Origin: RGIG5579 sp045655865
GTDB taxonomy: Bacteria; Bacillota; Clostridia; Oscillospirales; SIG627
Reading direction: 5' to 3'
DNA: 64,000 nucleotides
NCBI GenBank assembly: GCA_045655865.1
Contig: JAZOQB010000046.1
Span: 1-64,000, forward strand
Below the pieces are notes generated by a model, which ran no database searches, was not told the origin of the DNA, and saw nothing but the letters and a program-made list of their open reading frames with translations. Position 1 is the first letter of the stretch. Each line of letters opens with the position of its first letter. Positions 51,962 through 59,633 of this stretch are shown piece by piece. Made by a program: the position numbers and the translations under genes.

Positions 51962-51990
51962 ATTATAGAAAAAACAAAACAACATTTCAA
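51962..51990 (-). promoter_or_regulatory. Sigma-A promoter of the YgjP-type gene
   Basis: Minus strand: -35 TTGAAA (51985-51990), 17-bp spacer, perfect -10 TATAAT (51962-51967). It shares the gap with the divergent metallohydrolase gene. Confidence 0.78.
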
Positions 51991-52038
51991 GCTATAAATG
52001 GAGATATCAATCAACAAATCCAGAATTTAGGAGTTAAC

Positions 52039-52857
52039 ATGAAAAGACTGGCCATATTTTTCTTATTGCCTTTGACATTGCTCTGTCTTTCCTGCTCCGC
52101 ATCCACTTCTCCATCTGAACTGATTTGTGTTGATATACTTAATGTTGGAAAAGCAGATTGTATTGTGATTTCTGCAGGGGACGAGAGAATGATGATCGAT
52201 ACCGGAGAAGAAGAAAATCTTCCGGAAATATTAAGTTATCTCCAACAAGAAAAGATTCAGCGGATCGATAAATTGATCTTAACTCATTTTGACAAAGACC
52301 ACATTGGCGGTGCCGCAAAAATCCTTTCTATCATTGATGTAGGAGAGGTAATCCAATCTTCATTTTCTTCTTCACGTAAGGAATTTTCAGACTATCACTC
52401 GGTGATGCAAAATCAAGGTTTTTCTCCTAAAATTCTCAAAGAAGCGTATTCTTTTTTTCTGGGTGAGTGTGCGGTTACGGTATTTCCTCCGAAAAAGGAA
52501 CAGTACGCAAGAAAAGAGGATAATAATGCCTCTTTGATCGTCTCTGTCGAATGTAAAAACACGCGATTCCTTTTCTGCGGTGATGCCATGGAAGAGAGGC
52601 TTGAAGAGTGGACCTTGGGTGAACACGGTGTCTATTCCTTTGTTAAACTTCCCTATCACGGAAATTATCTTGAAAATTATTCGGAATTTTTAGACTCCAC
52701 CTCACCTCAATTTGCCGCAATTTGCTCCTCGAAAAAAAATCCAGCGTCGGAACAGACCTTAAAGCTTTTACAAAAACGAGGAATCTCTTTTTATCAAACT
52801 CAAAACGGCTTGATCCATGTGCAAAGCGATGGCAACTCTATTTTAATCAATCAATAA
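52039..52857 (+). CDS. ComEC-like metallo-beta-lactamase-fold lipoprotein
   Basis: A 272-residue protein with a lipoprotein signal (MKRLAIFFLLPLTLLCLSC, lipobox CLSC near residue 19). The MBL domain starts at ICVDILNVGKADCIVIS near 30. The metal motif is LILTHFDKDHIGG near 80 (HxDxDH, as in ComEC), and FCGDAMEERLEE near 175 holds the second conserved block, GDA. It resembles the soluble C-terminal MBL of ComEC, which degrades DNA at the surface. The ATG at 52039 follows AGGAGTTAAC; the ORF in front is non-coding. No other competence gene is adjacent. Confidence 0.88.
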   Translation: MKRLAIFFLLPLTLLCLSCSASTSPSELICVDILNVGKADCIVISAGDERMMIDTGEEENLPEILSYLQQEKIQRIDKLILTHFDKDHIGGAAKILSIIDVGEVIQSSFSSSRKEFSDYHSVMQNQGFSPKILKEAYSFFLGECAVTVFPPKKEQYARKEDNNASLIVSVECKNTRFLFCGDAMEERLEEWTLGEHGVYSFVKLPYHGNYLENYSEFLDSTSPQFAAICSSKKNPASEQTLKLLQKRGISFYQTQNGLIHVQSDGNSILINQ

Positions 52858-52883
52858 AAAAAGCAGGACGACCCTGCTTTTTT
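52857..52883 (+). terminator. Intrinsic terminator of the metallohydrolase gene
   Basis: AAAAAAGCAGG, loop ACGAC, CCTGCTTTTTT: an 11-bp stem at the stop codon. Confidence 0.85.
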
Positions 52884-52934
52884 CTTTGTCGAAATTTTTC
52901 TCCTTGCATATACTGAAAACAAGGAGGAATCGCC

Positions 52935-53270
52935 ATGATCGAGATCGTCTTATCGTTTTTTGCGGTGATCGGTATCACCCTGCTTACCGTGCGCATTTTT
53001 GACACCATCTTTTATCACAAAGTTCATGTTCGCCTGCCTTTGATTGTTGATCTGAGAGGAAAAACAGAAGAGGAAGCCATTGAGATCTTCGAATTGGTCG
53101 CAAGCGTACGTCAACGATGCAGCGGAAGGGCCGCCATCAGTGATTTAATCGTTCTCATTGAGCGAGGCGGAGCGATTCGCCGTGATACCGCTTATCACTA
53201 TATCAAGATCTTTGACTTGATCGGCACAGTGTATTCTGACGGCCAGGAAAGTTGGAAACAAGAGTTTTAG
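52935..53270 (+). CDS. Small membrane-anchored protein of unknown function (111 residues)
   Basis: The ATG follows AAGGAGGAATCGCC. One N-terminal membrane helix (about 2-22: IEIVLSFFAVIGITLLTVRI) leads to a basic, mostly helical soluble part. VRLPLIVDLRGKTEEEAIEIF, then RGGAIRRDTAYHYIKIFDLIG are the main segments. No family is recognised. Its TAG overlaps the TAA of the convergent DUF4363 gene by two bases. Confidence 0.6.
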   Translation: MIEIVLSFFAVIGITLLTVRIFDTIFYHKVHVRLPLIVDLRGKTEEEAIEIFELVASVRQRCSGRAAISDLIVLIERGGAIRRDTAYHYIKIFDLIGTVYSDGQESWKQEF

Positions 53271-53647
53271 AAAACGTCACCAAAAGATAGGCTAACCGAC
53301 TCTTTAAAAACCATAACCGCTTTTTCAAACGATTTTTTTGCAATCATGTAATCCGAGAATGGCCCGGTTTGAGAAAGAATCTTCAATTCTTGAAGATGCT
53401 TATCCACATCGTCCACCATTTCCCGTGGAAACGATAATTTAAATAGCAATCGATTTTTCTCAAATATGGCAACACAACGGTCAACTTTCTGTTGATTTTC
53501 GCAAGAAAGGAATCCATCTTCCGTTTCAGTAAAATTATCAGACTCTAACAAAAGCGCAGACGATGCCCGACGGATCAAAAAAGTGTTCCAGATGACGGCG
53601 AAAAAAACACAAGAGATAATCACAGTAGCGATCCAAAAAGACTTCAT
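53267..53647 (-). CDS. DUF4363 family protein
   Basis: A 126-residue protein with an N-terminal membrane helix (about 5-24) and a helical outer part. DUF4363 proteins are regularly encoded with a DUF421 protein, and here they overlap by four bases (ATGA). Function unknown; possibly a partner subunit of the membrane DUF421 protein. Confidence 0.8.
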   Translation of the reverse strand: MKSFWIATVIISCVFFAVIWNTFLIRRASSALLLESDNFTETEDGFLSCENQQKVDRCVAIFEKNRLLFKLSFPREMVDDVDKHLQELKILSQTGPFSDYMIAKKSFEKAVMVFKESVSLSFGDVF

Positions 53648-54327
53648 GTTTTTTTCTTCTCCTTGAAAATGATTATAATTTCTCCCACAAAATTCGAAGC
53701 CAGGAGGAAGATATCCTTCTCGCTTTGAATTTTTTCTTTACGGAAAATGCCCTTTAACCACCTCTCGTCCTTCTGTATGGCATCCAGGGCCTTTCGATTG
53801 ATCTTCCCATCCTCAATTAAAGCGACAGAATATCCTTTTTCTTCTGCTTGAATATTTAAATCCTCGCGCACCAACGGTTCTGCTTTTGAAAACGGTACTA
53901 CGCTCAACTGGCCGTTTGGCTCCAAGATAGCATATTTTACTTGGCTAATATCGTAATACCCACACAGCCGAAGAAGACTGAACAGTTCATCAAGAGTCAA
54001 ACGATTTTTCAACAGTTGTTTTTCTAAAATGTTACCGTTTTGAATCAAAAAGCTTGGTTTAAAATCAAAAAGCTTCTTGATGACTGGAAATTTTACAGCA
54101 AAAAAAGAAATGATGACTTCAATGCATATCATCATAATAACGGGAAACAAACCGTAGAGTAAAGGAATACCGCTATCGGTAACGGTATAGGTCGCTAATT
54201 CGGAAAGAAAAAAAGCTGTCACAAGTTCTGACATCTGCATTTCCCCGACCTGTCGCTTTCCCATCATCTTCATTGAAAAAACAGTGAAAAAATAGATTAA
54301 GAAGAAACGAATAAATAAGTTCAGCAT
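53644..54327 (-). CDS. DUF421 (YetF-type) membrane protein
   Basis: A 227-residue membrane protein. Three hydrophobic helices lie in the first 85 residues, with the family signature MGKRQVGEMQMSELVTAFFL near residue 22. The cytosolic domain has FDFKPSFLIQNGNILEKQL and EPNGQLSVVPF. Starts at ATG 54327 fit the family; an in-frame GTG at 54345 is possible and neither has a clear ribosome-binding site. Relatives in Bacillus (YetF, YdfS) have sporulation or germination-linked expression; that is only a family hint. Confidence 0.85.
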   Translation of the reverse strand: MLNLFIRFFLIYFFTVFSMKMMGKRQVGEMQMSELVTAFFLSELATYTVTDSGIPLLYGLFPVIMMICIEVIISFFAVKFPVIKKLFDFKPSFLIQNGNILEKQLLKNRLTLDELFSLLRLCGYYDISQVKYAILEPNGQLSVVPFSKAEPLVREDLNIQAEEKGYSVALIEDGKINRKALDAIQKDERWLKGIFRKEKIQSEKDIFLLASNFVGEIIIIFKEKKKT

Positions 54328-54361
54328 AATACTATTTTTATTCACTCATGAGAGAATATGC

Positions 54362-54391
54362 AAAAAGATCCGGCAAAAGCCGGATCTTTTT
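54362..54391 (-). terminator. Intrinsic terminator of thyA-folA
   Basis: AAAAAGATCCGGC, loop AAAA, GCCGGATCTTTTT: a 13-bp stem 14 bases past the folA stop. Confidence 0.9.
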
Positions 54392-54404
54392 CGTAGTATT
54401 AGGA

Positions 54405-54905
54405 TCAGAGGGATTGATTTTCATAAATAGAAAAAGAATATTTTAAGCCGTTTTTTGAACACATAACTTCTCCCGGATACGTCAGAACAAAATCAGGATC
54501 CCGGGAAAGATCCGGGAAGAATACATCGGCCTGTTTTTCCTCACAATAAATTTTAGTAACAAAGGCGCGTTTGCACTTTTTATAAAGCTGACGGTAGACA
54601 CTAGCGCCGCCGATGACCAAAACCTCCTGAGAAGGCAAAGTGGAGACCTTATAAAGGAGCTCGTCAAGGCTATGAAAAACAGTGAGATTTTCATCATCTG
54701 GAATTTGAGAATGAGTTAAAAGCAAATGATGACGTTGCGGAAGAGGCTTGCCGCCAGGAAAACTCAGCAGCGTGTTTTTCCCGCATACCACATATTTCCC
54801 GACGGTCTTTTCACGAAAATATTTCATATCCTCCGGAATGCGGTATAACAGATCATTTCCTTTACCGATTCCCCAATTGAGATCAACTGCCACAATCAAG
54901 TCCAT
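54405..54905 (-). CDS. folA: Dihydrofolate reductase
   Basis: A 166-residue enzyme that reduces dihydrofolate made by ThyA. MDLIVAVDLNWGIGKGNDLL is the typical N-terminus, and PEDMKYFREKTVGKYVVCGKNTLLSF carries the conserved Met/Phe and the nucleotide-binding part. VLVIGGASVYRQL near residue 97 is the second dinucleotide loop. The ATG at 54905 follows GGGAGGG; an upstream in-frame start is not needed. It follows thyA by 14 bases. Confidence 0.95.
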   Translation of the reverse strand: MDLIVAVDLNWGIGKGNDLLYRIPEDMKYFREKTVGKYVVCGKNTLLSFPGGKPLPQRHHLLLTHSQIPDDENLTVFHSLDELLYKVSTLPSQEVLVIGGASVYRQLYKKCKRAFVTKIYCEEKQADVFFPDLSRDPDFVLTYPGEVMCSKNGLKYSFSIYENQSL

Positions 54906-54919
54906 AAAGCCCTCCCAAA

Positions 54920-55765
54920 TCAAATGGCAACGGGAATATTTTTGATCTGCTCGTGAGTTTGATAATCCAAGAGCTTGACATCGTCGGCGGTAAAATCATA
55001 AAAATCGCGAATATCGGGATTGATCCAAAATCGTGGCGCCGGCAGGGGCTCCCGAGAAATCAATTCCTTCACCAACGGGACGTGGCGATCGTAGATGTGA
55101 GCATCGGCAATCATGTGTACCAATTCGCCGGCCTTCATCCCACAGACTTTGGCGAACATATGAACCAAAACAGCGTACTGTACCACATTCCAATTGTTTG
55201 CTGTAAGAACATCACTGGATCGCTGATTCAAAATTGCATTGAGCACCAATGCACCGTTTTTCTCCTGGGTAACATTAAAAGTCATAGAATAGGCACAAGG
55301 CTCCAGACCCATTTCAGACAGATCGGCAAAATTATAGAGATTTGTAAGAATTCTTCGAGAAAACGGAGTGTTCTTCAACTGCCAAAGCACATTATCAACT
55401 TGATCCATCTCCCCGTGACGAAAACGATATTTTTGTGCCAATTGATATCCATAGGCCTTTCCGATCGTGCCCTCATCATCAGCCCAGGAATCCCAGATCT
55501 TGGAATTTAAATCCGCAATTCGATTGCTCTTTTTTTGCCAAATCCAAAGGATCTCGGAAACACAGCTTTTAAAAGCTGTCTTTCGTAGAGTGAGAGCGGG
55601 AAACTCTTTGGACAGATCATAACGATTGACAACACCGAAACGTTTTAATGTGTAGGCAGTTTCGCCATCCTCCCAATGAGGGCGGACCTTTTCTCCACGA
55701 GTATCCGTACCGTTGTCAAGAATATCACGGCACATCTGAATGAAAATATGGTCAGCGTAGCTCAC
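54920..55765 (-). CDS. thyA: Thymidylate synthase
   Basis: A 281-residue enzyme that methylates dUMP with methylene-tetrahydrofolate. The catalytic Cys is in EPCAYSMTFNV near 156, and the substrate-binding loop is NQRSSDVLTANNWNVVQYAV near 184. The last residues (KNIPVAI) resemble the usual C-terminal closing strand. The start is a GTG at 55765, seven bases after AAAGGAGAG. It shares one promoter with folA, a classic pairing. Confidence 0.95.
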   Translation of the reverse strand: MSYADHIFIQMCRDILDNGTDTRGEKVRPHWEDGETAYTLKRFGVVNRYDLSKEFPALTLRKTAFKSCVSEILWIWQKKSNRIADLNSKIWDSWADDEGTIGKAYGYQLAQKYRFRHGEMDQVDNVLWQLKNTPFSRRILTNLYNFADLSEMGLEPCAYSMTFNVTQEKNGALVLNAILNQRSSDVLTANNWNVVQYAVLVHMFAKVCGMKAGELVHMIADAHIYDRHVPLVKELISREPLPAPRFWINPDIRDFYDFTADDVKLLDYQTHEQIKNIPVAI

Positions 55766-55846
55766 TGTTCTCTCCTTTTGAGCAAAATCCGATATGTTTC
55801 AGATTTGTGTCAAAAACCAGTTTTCGCTCTTAAATATATTTTGAGT

Positions 55847-55875
55847 ATTTTACCACAAAAAGGTCAAAAAATCAA
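55847..55875 (-). promoter_or_regulatory. Sigma-A promoter of thyA-folA
   Basis: Minus strand: -35 TTGATT (55870-55875), 17-bp spacer, -10 TAAAAT (55847-55852) preceded by TTGTGG (extended -10). Confidence 0.78.
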
Positions 55876-55905
55876 GCAGATTGAATAATAATTTTACCTC
55901 GCTTA

Positions 55906-55934
55906 TTGATTTTTATAGCATAATGTGGCATAAT
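55906..55934 (+). promoter_or_regulatory. Sigma-A promoter of the DUF1700/DUF4097 genes
   Basis: -35 TTGATT (55906-55911), 17-bp spacer, -10 CATAAT (55929-55934) preceded by TGTGG (extended -10). Confidence 0.68.
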
Positions 55935-55966
55935 GGTCTCAATCATTAAGAATGTGTGGTGAAACC

Positions 55967-57232
55967 ATGACCGGAAACGCTTTTCTTAAACGCCTTTCTT
56001 TTCAACTGGATTTCTTGTGTGTTGAAGATCAAAAAGTTGTTCTGGACTTTTATCAGCGCAAGCTCGCGGGTGCCGATACTCTTCTGGAAGAAGAGGCGAT
56101 GGTAAAATCCTTCGGCTCTCCGGAACACATCGCAAAAAAACTAAAAGAATCCTATTTAAATATTGAATCTGTTACAGAAAATGAGGACGCTCAGGTGCCT
56201 GCATCCTCGTCGGAAAACAACATCCCGGAAGAACATACTTCCCTCTCCGCGCTTCCTAAGGAAGAGCAGATATTTTCTGATTTAGATAACAGCAGCCCAA
56301 TAGAAGATGTGCCCGCGGAAACAGACGGACAAACGTTTCCGGATGCTGATATAGACTCTGGGATCGTCGAAGAAAGCGATGACCGGTCTTTAGAAAATGA
56401 GGTCTTGGATGACGATCTGATTTTTTCGCGTCCACCTATGGTTCAAAAAGCGCCGGAGATCGTTCACTCTCTGGAAAACAAAGAAGTGAAGTCTCTTTAC
56501 GGAGAAAAAGTTGTCATTGAATCCCGTGAACAACCGATCGAGCAGATCCCTTTGGATCCAATTGATGATGAAAACGGTTTTACTCCTGAAGAGATCGAAT
56601 TAGCAAAAGCCGAAACGTTGGAAAAAGCTGAAAGCTACAACACTACTTCCTTTGGTGTGCCAGAAACCGATATGGAAGCGGAGTCGATAGAAGAATCTGA
56701 AGAATCAGAAACAAGAGAAGAAGTAGAAATTCCACCGCAATTGGAAGAAGACGAAACAGACGAGCCGACTCCAAATGAAGTTGTGCCAGGAAAATCGTAT
56801 CCGGGACTGCTAAATAAAATATTCTCCTCTTCTTCCCTGTCCGGTAAAACCATTGGCATTTTCAAAATTCTGATTACCATTCTAATTTCCCCGTTACTTC
56901 TCCTGTTTTTTGGAGTTGGTGCCATCGCATATGCGGTATGTTCCGCTTTCATAATCCTTTTATGCGTCCTACTGTTTGCTCTCATTGCCGCTCTGCTTGT
57001 GGGAGGTGTTGTTGAGCTGATCTATGGCGTAGCCATGTTATTTGATACTGTCAGCATAGCCCTTATTGAAATTGGAGTTGGCACAGTATTGTTTGCTTTT
57101 GTCACCGCCATTGCAGCCTTAATTTACGAATTCATTTTCGGATTTGTTCCAAAAATTCTAAAAGGCCTCACAGATCTGATCAAACGGTACTTTAGAATTT
57201 TCCGTTCGTATCTTTATGGAGGAATCGCATGA
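55967..57232 (+). CDS. DUF1700/HAAS-type membrane protein with acidic linker
   Basis: A 421-residue protein. The N-terminal 70 residues (MTGNAFLKRLSFQLDFLCVE, then VLDFYQRKLAGADTLLEEEAMVKSF read in parts) match the HAAS/DUF1700 helical unit. Residues about 75-280 are acidic and low complexity (Glu, Asp, Ser, Pro). The C-terminal third has three to four membrane helices, beginning at IGIFKILITILISPLLLLFF near 297. The ATG at 55967 is preferred over one at 55952. It is followed by a DUF4097 gene overlapping by four bases. No PadR regulator is adjacent, unlike many relatives. Confidence 0.8.
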   Translation: MTGNAFLKRLSFQLDFLCVEDQKVVLDFYQRKLAGADTLLEEEAMVKSFGSPEHIAKKLKESYLNIESVTENEDAQVPASSSENNIPEEHTSLSALPKEEQIFSDLDNSSPIEDVPAETDGQTFPDADIDSGIVEESDDRSLENEVLDDDLIFSRPPMVQKAPEIVHSLENKEVKSLYGEKVVIESREQPIEQIPLDPIDDENGFTPEEIELAKAETLEKAESYNTTSFGVPETDMEAESIEESEESETREEVEIPPQLEEDETDEPTPNEVVPGKSYPGLLNKIFSSSSLSGKTIGIFKILITILISPLLLLFFGVGAIAYAVCSAFIILLCVLLFALIAALLVGGVVELIYGVAMLFDTVSIALIEIGVGTVLFAFVTAIAALIYEFIFGFVPKILKGLTDLIKRYFRIFRSYLYGGIA

Positions 57233-58290
57233 AAAAAACCACAAAATCTCTGTTGATTACAGCATTGATCTTACTTTGTGCCGGTCTCCTCCTTGCGCTT
57301 TCCAGCGCTCTTTTTACCAAAGTTATGGGAATCGATCCATATGGAGTAGAACAAAAAGCCAAGGTGATCGAAACAAAATCAATTTCCCTGGATGATATTC
57401 TCTCCGTCTCACAGGAATCCAATTTTGTCAAAAAGCTTTCCACCAAAGAATTTTCGAAAATCGATGTTCTCTCTTTTGCCGGAAACGTTGTGATCTGCTC
57501 AGATCCCGGAGAGACACGGATCCAGCTCGATCATGCCAACACCAACAATCTTTCTTGGGAGATCGTTGGCGAAACTTTAATGATCAAAGAAGAAGATCCC
57601 GTTGGATTTCTCGGCTTTTATATTGATGAAAACGGTTTTTCCTTTCAAGGCCTTCGTCACATCTTCGGGCCAGGCAATTCTGCAAATTCCGGTAAAACTG
57701 TAACCGTATATCTTTCTTCAAAAATCAAATTGGATCAGGTCAACGTTCATTCCACTATCGGAGACGTGACCGTTGACGGAGTTTTTAGTGAAAATCTCTC
57801 CATCAGCGCATCAACCGGTAACGTTTGTGTAAAAAATCTTCAATCTGAAAATGGAAAAATCTCCATCGAAGGAAATGTGGTCGACGTATTGCTGGAAAAC
57901 AACGCCTATTCCAACTGTACGGTCTCAACCAGGATCGGTTCCATCAAGGCTGGCATTCCAAAAGGAGATAACCAAAGCACCGTATTGGACGTTTGGATGG
58001 GCAATGTGAACCTAAATACCGATCTTCCTACAAGCTACTACAAATTAAGTTTTTCTACCATGTTCGGCACGATTACCCGTAACGGACAGACAGCCGGAAA
58101 ATCTCTAAGCGATTCCTCTTCTACCGCAAGCCGCATCTCCTCAACCATTATCCTTGGAAGTGCCTCCATTTCCTACTCCGGCGGTGATGAAAGCAGCTAC
58201 GTTCCGCCGGAAAAGCCGGAATCGGTACCAGAATCCGAAGAAAAGCCGTCTCAGGAACCAAATTTACCCCCGCAAGATAACGAAATTTAA
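57229..58290 (+). CDS. DUF4097 family beta-repeat protein
   Basis: A 353-residue protein. A single N-terminal membrane helix (about 6-28) is followed by an outer beta-strand repeat domain: FAGNVVICSDPGETRIQLDH, VNVHSTIGDVTVDGVF and LSISASTGNVCVKNLQ show the alternating strand pattern of DUF4097. The last 45 residues are rich in Pro, Glu and Ser (PPEKPESVPESEEKPSQEPN). In relatives it works with DUF1700 and an envelope-stress regulator; the role here is inferred from that. Confidence 0.85.
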   Translation: MKKTTKSLLITALILLCAGLLLALSSALFTKVMGIDPYGVEQKAKVIETKSISLDDILSVSQESNFVKKLSTKEFSKIDVLSFAGNVVICSDPGETRIQLDHANTNNLSWEIVGETLMIKEEDPVGFLGFYIDENGFSFQGLRHIFGPGNSANSGKTVTVYLSSKIKLDQVNVHSTIGDVTVDGVFSENLSISASTGNVCVKNLQSENGKISIEGNVVDVLLENNAYSNCTVSTRIGSIKAGIPKGDNQSTVLDVWMGNVNLNTDLPTSYYKLSFSTMFGTITRNGQTAGKSLSDSSSTASRISSTIILGSASISYSGGDESSYVPPEKPESVPESEEKPSQEPNLPPQDNEI

Positions 58291-58318
58291 AAATTTAAAA
58301 ATTTCCATCCATGAAAAC

Positions 58319-58363
58319 AAAAAAAGAGGTCATAATATCTACTGGATATAGGATCTCTTTTTT
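58319..58363 (+). terminator. Possible intrinsic terminator downstream of DUF4097
   Basis: AAAAAAGAGGTC pairs with GATCTCTTTTTT (one G-T), with an inner ATATC/GATAT hairpin. The stem is imperfect but ends in a T run. Confidence 0.6.
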
Positions 58364-58398
58364 ATATCCGAATCCTTTTAACACAGAGGTTAAATCAA

Positions 58399-58605
58399 AT
58401 GCTTGACCGTATTGCACTGATTATTTTAATCATTGGCGGTTTGAACTGGGGAAGCATCGGGCTTTTCAATTTCAATTTTGTATCCTGGATTTTCCCCGGC
58501 GCCGCAAACATCGTTGCTCGCATTATTTTCACTTTGGTGGGTCTTTGTGCCCTTTGGTGTGTTTCGATTCTCTTTAAAAAAAGCGAGAGATTGACTGCCG
58601 AGTAA
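58399..58605 (+). CDS. DUF378 small membrane protein
   Basis: A 68-residue protein with two membrane helices (about 4-24 and 34-58) and the family signature LDRIALIILIIGGLNWGSIG. GAGGTT precedes the ATG. DUF378 proteins are abundant in Gram-positives; function unknown. Confidence 0.9.
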   Translation: MLDRIALIILIIGGLNWGSIGLFNFNFVSWIFPGAANIVARIIFTLVGLCALWCVSILFKKSERLTAE

Positions 58606-58615
58606 CGAGTTCATG

Positions 58616-58650
58616 AAAAAAAGCAGAGACAAATCGTCTCTGCTTTTTTT
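58616..58650. terminator. Bidirectional intrinsic terminator between DUF378 and recR
   Basis: AAAAAAAGCAGAGAC, loop AAATC, GTCTCTGCTTTTTTT: a 15-bp perfect stem. Confidence 0.9.
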
Positions 58651-58675
58651 AATAATACTTTTTAAAAACAAATTG

Positions 58676-59275
58676 CTAAATTTCCCTTCGACCCTCTAAG
58701 GCTTTGAAAAGAGTCAGATCATCTGCATACTCCAATTCTCCTCCGGCCGGCAATCCATAGGCCAAGCGTGTGGTTTTAATACCCAAAGGCTTGATCAGCC
58801 GACTCAAATACATTGCAGTAGCTTCGCCTTCAATGCTGGGATTGGTAGCAATAATGACCTCGTGCACTTCTTGATTTCCCAAGCGAGCGATCAGCTCCTT
58901 GATTTTCAATTGTTCCGGTCCCACGCCCTCCATGGGATTGACCAAGCCTCCGAGCACGTGAAATACGCCGCGATATTCATGGATTTTTTCCATAGCAAGA
59001 ACATCTTTCGGATTTTCCACCACACAAATGATGCCGTGATCCCGATCGGGATCCGCACAAAGAGAGCAGGTCTCCGTTTCACTAATATCCTGACAGATCT
59101 GGCAATGGCCGATTTTTTCTTTGGCGTCTAAAATCGCCTGAGCAAAGTTGCGGGCGGAAGACTCTGACATATCCAACACATGAAAGGCCATCCGCACTGC
59201 AGATTTATATCCTACGCCGGGAAGCAAGCGAAAATGCTCCACCAGCTTTTCCAGACTCGGCGTAAACCCTAGCAT
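58676..59275 (-). CDS. recR: Recombination protein RecR
   Basis: A 199-residue DNA repair protein. An N-terminal HhH (LVEHFRLLPGVGYKSAVRMA), the C4 zinc finger (CQICQDISETETCSLC near 56) and the Toprim domain (ICVVENPKDVLAMEK, then TNPSIEGEATAMYL) are in order. The ATG at 59275 shares its A with the ybaB stop (TGATG). It loads RecA with RecFO at gaps. Confidence 0.96.
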   Translation of the reverse strand: MLGFTPSLEKLVEHFRLLPGVGYKSAVRMAFHVLDMSESSARNFAQAILDAKEKIGHCQICQDISETETCSLCADPDRDHGIICVVENPKDVLAMEKIHEYRGVFHVLGGLVNPMEGVGPEQLKIKELIARLGNQEVHEVIIATNPSIEGEATAMYLSRLIKPLGIKTTRLAYGLPAGGELEYADDLTLFKALEGRREI

Positions 59276-59622
59276 CAAAACAGCCCCGGAAGACTCAAAT
59301 TGCCGGTAATTTTGGACATTTCCGCATTGCCGGTCTCCTCAACCCGCTTGATGGCTTCGTTGACACCTGCCACCAAAATATCTTGCAGAGTTTCCAAATC
59401 ATCGGGATCAACGATCATAGGATCCAATTCAATAGACTTGATTTCTTTCTGACCGGTAATAACGATCTTGCAAACCCCGCCGCCTGCGGCGATCTCGTAT
59501 TCCCGATTGGCCAAATCTTCTTGCAGAGCCGTCATTTCCTCTTGCATTTTTTGAACTTGGCGAAGCATGTCTTTTTGGCTGGAGGGGCCTTTTCCCATTC
59601 CCTGCGGCAATCTAGCTTTCAT
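59275..59622 (-). CDS. ybaB: YbaB/EbfC family nucleoid-associated protein
   Basis: A 115-residue DNA-binding protein. KMQEEMTALQEDLANREYEI is the coiled N-terminal helix and KSIELDPMIVDPDDLETLQD near 60 is the central conserved block. AAGGAG precedes the ATG at 59622. The dnaX-ybaB-recR order is conserved across bacteria. Confidence 0.94.
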   Translation of the reverse strand: MKARLPQGMGKGPSSQKDMLRQVQKMQEEMTALQEDLANREYEIAAGGGVCKIVITGQKEIKSIELDPMIVDPDDLETLQDILVAGVNEAIKRVEETGNAEMSKITGNLSLPGLF

Positions 59623-59633
59623 AAATTACTCCT

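Noticed and set aside
54953..55510. 185-codon plus-strand reading frame within thyA
   Set aside because: Antisense shadow of thyA with no start signal; the real gene has complete catalytic motifs.
55766..55846. Possible THF riboswitch before thyA-folA
   Set aside because: The leader is only about 75 bases and shows no recognisable aptamer motif.
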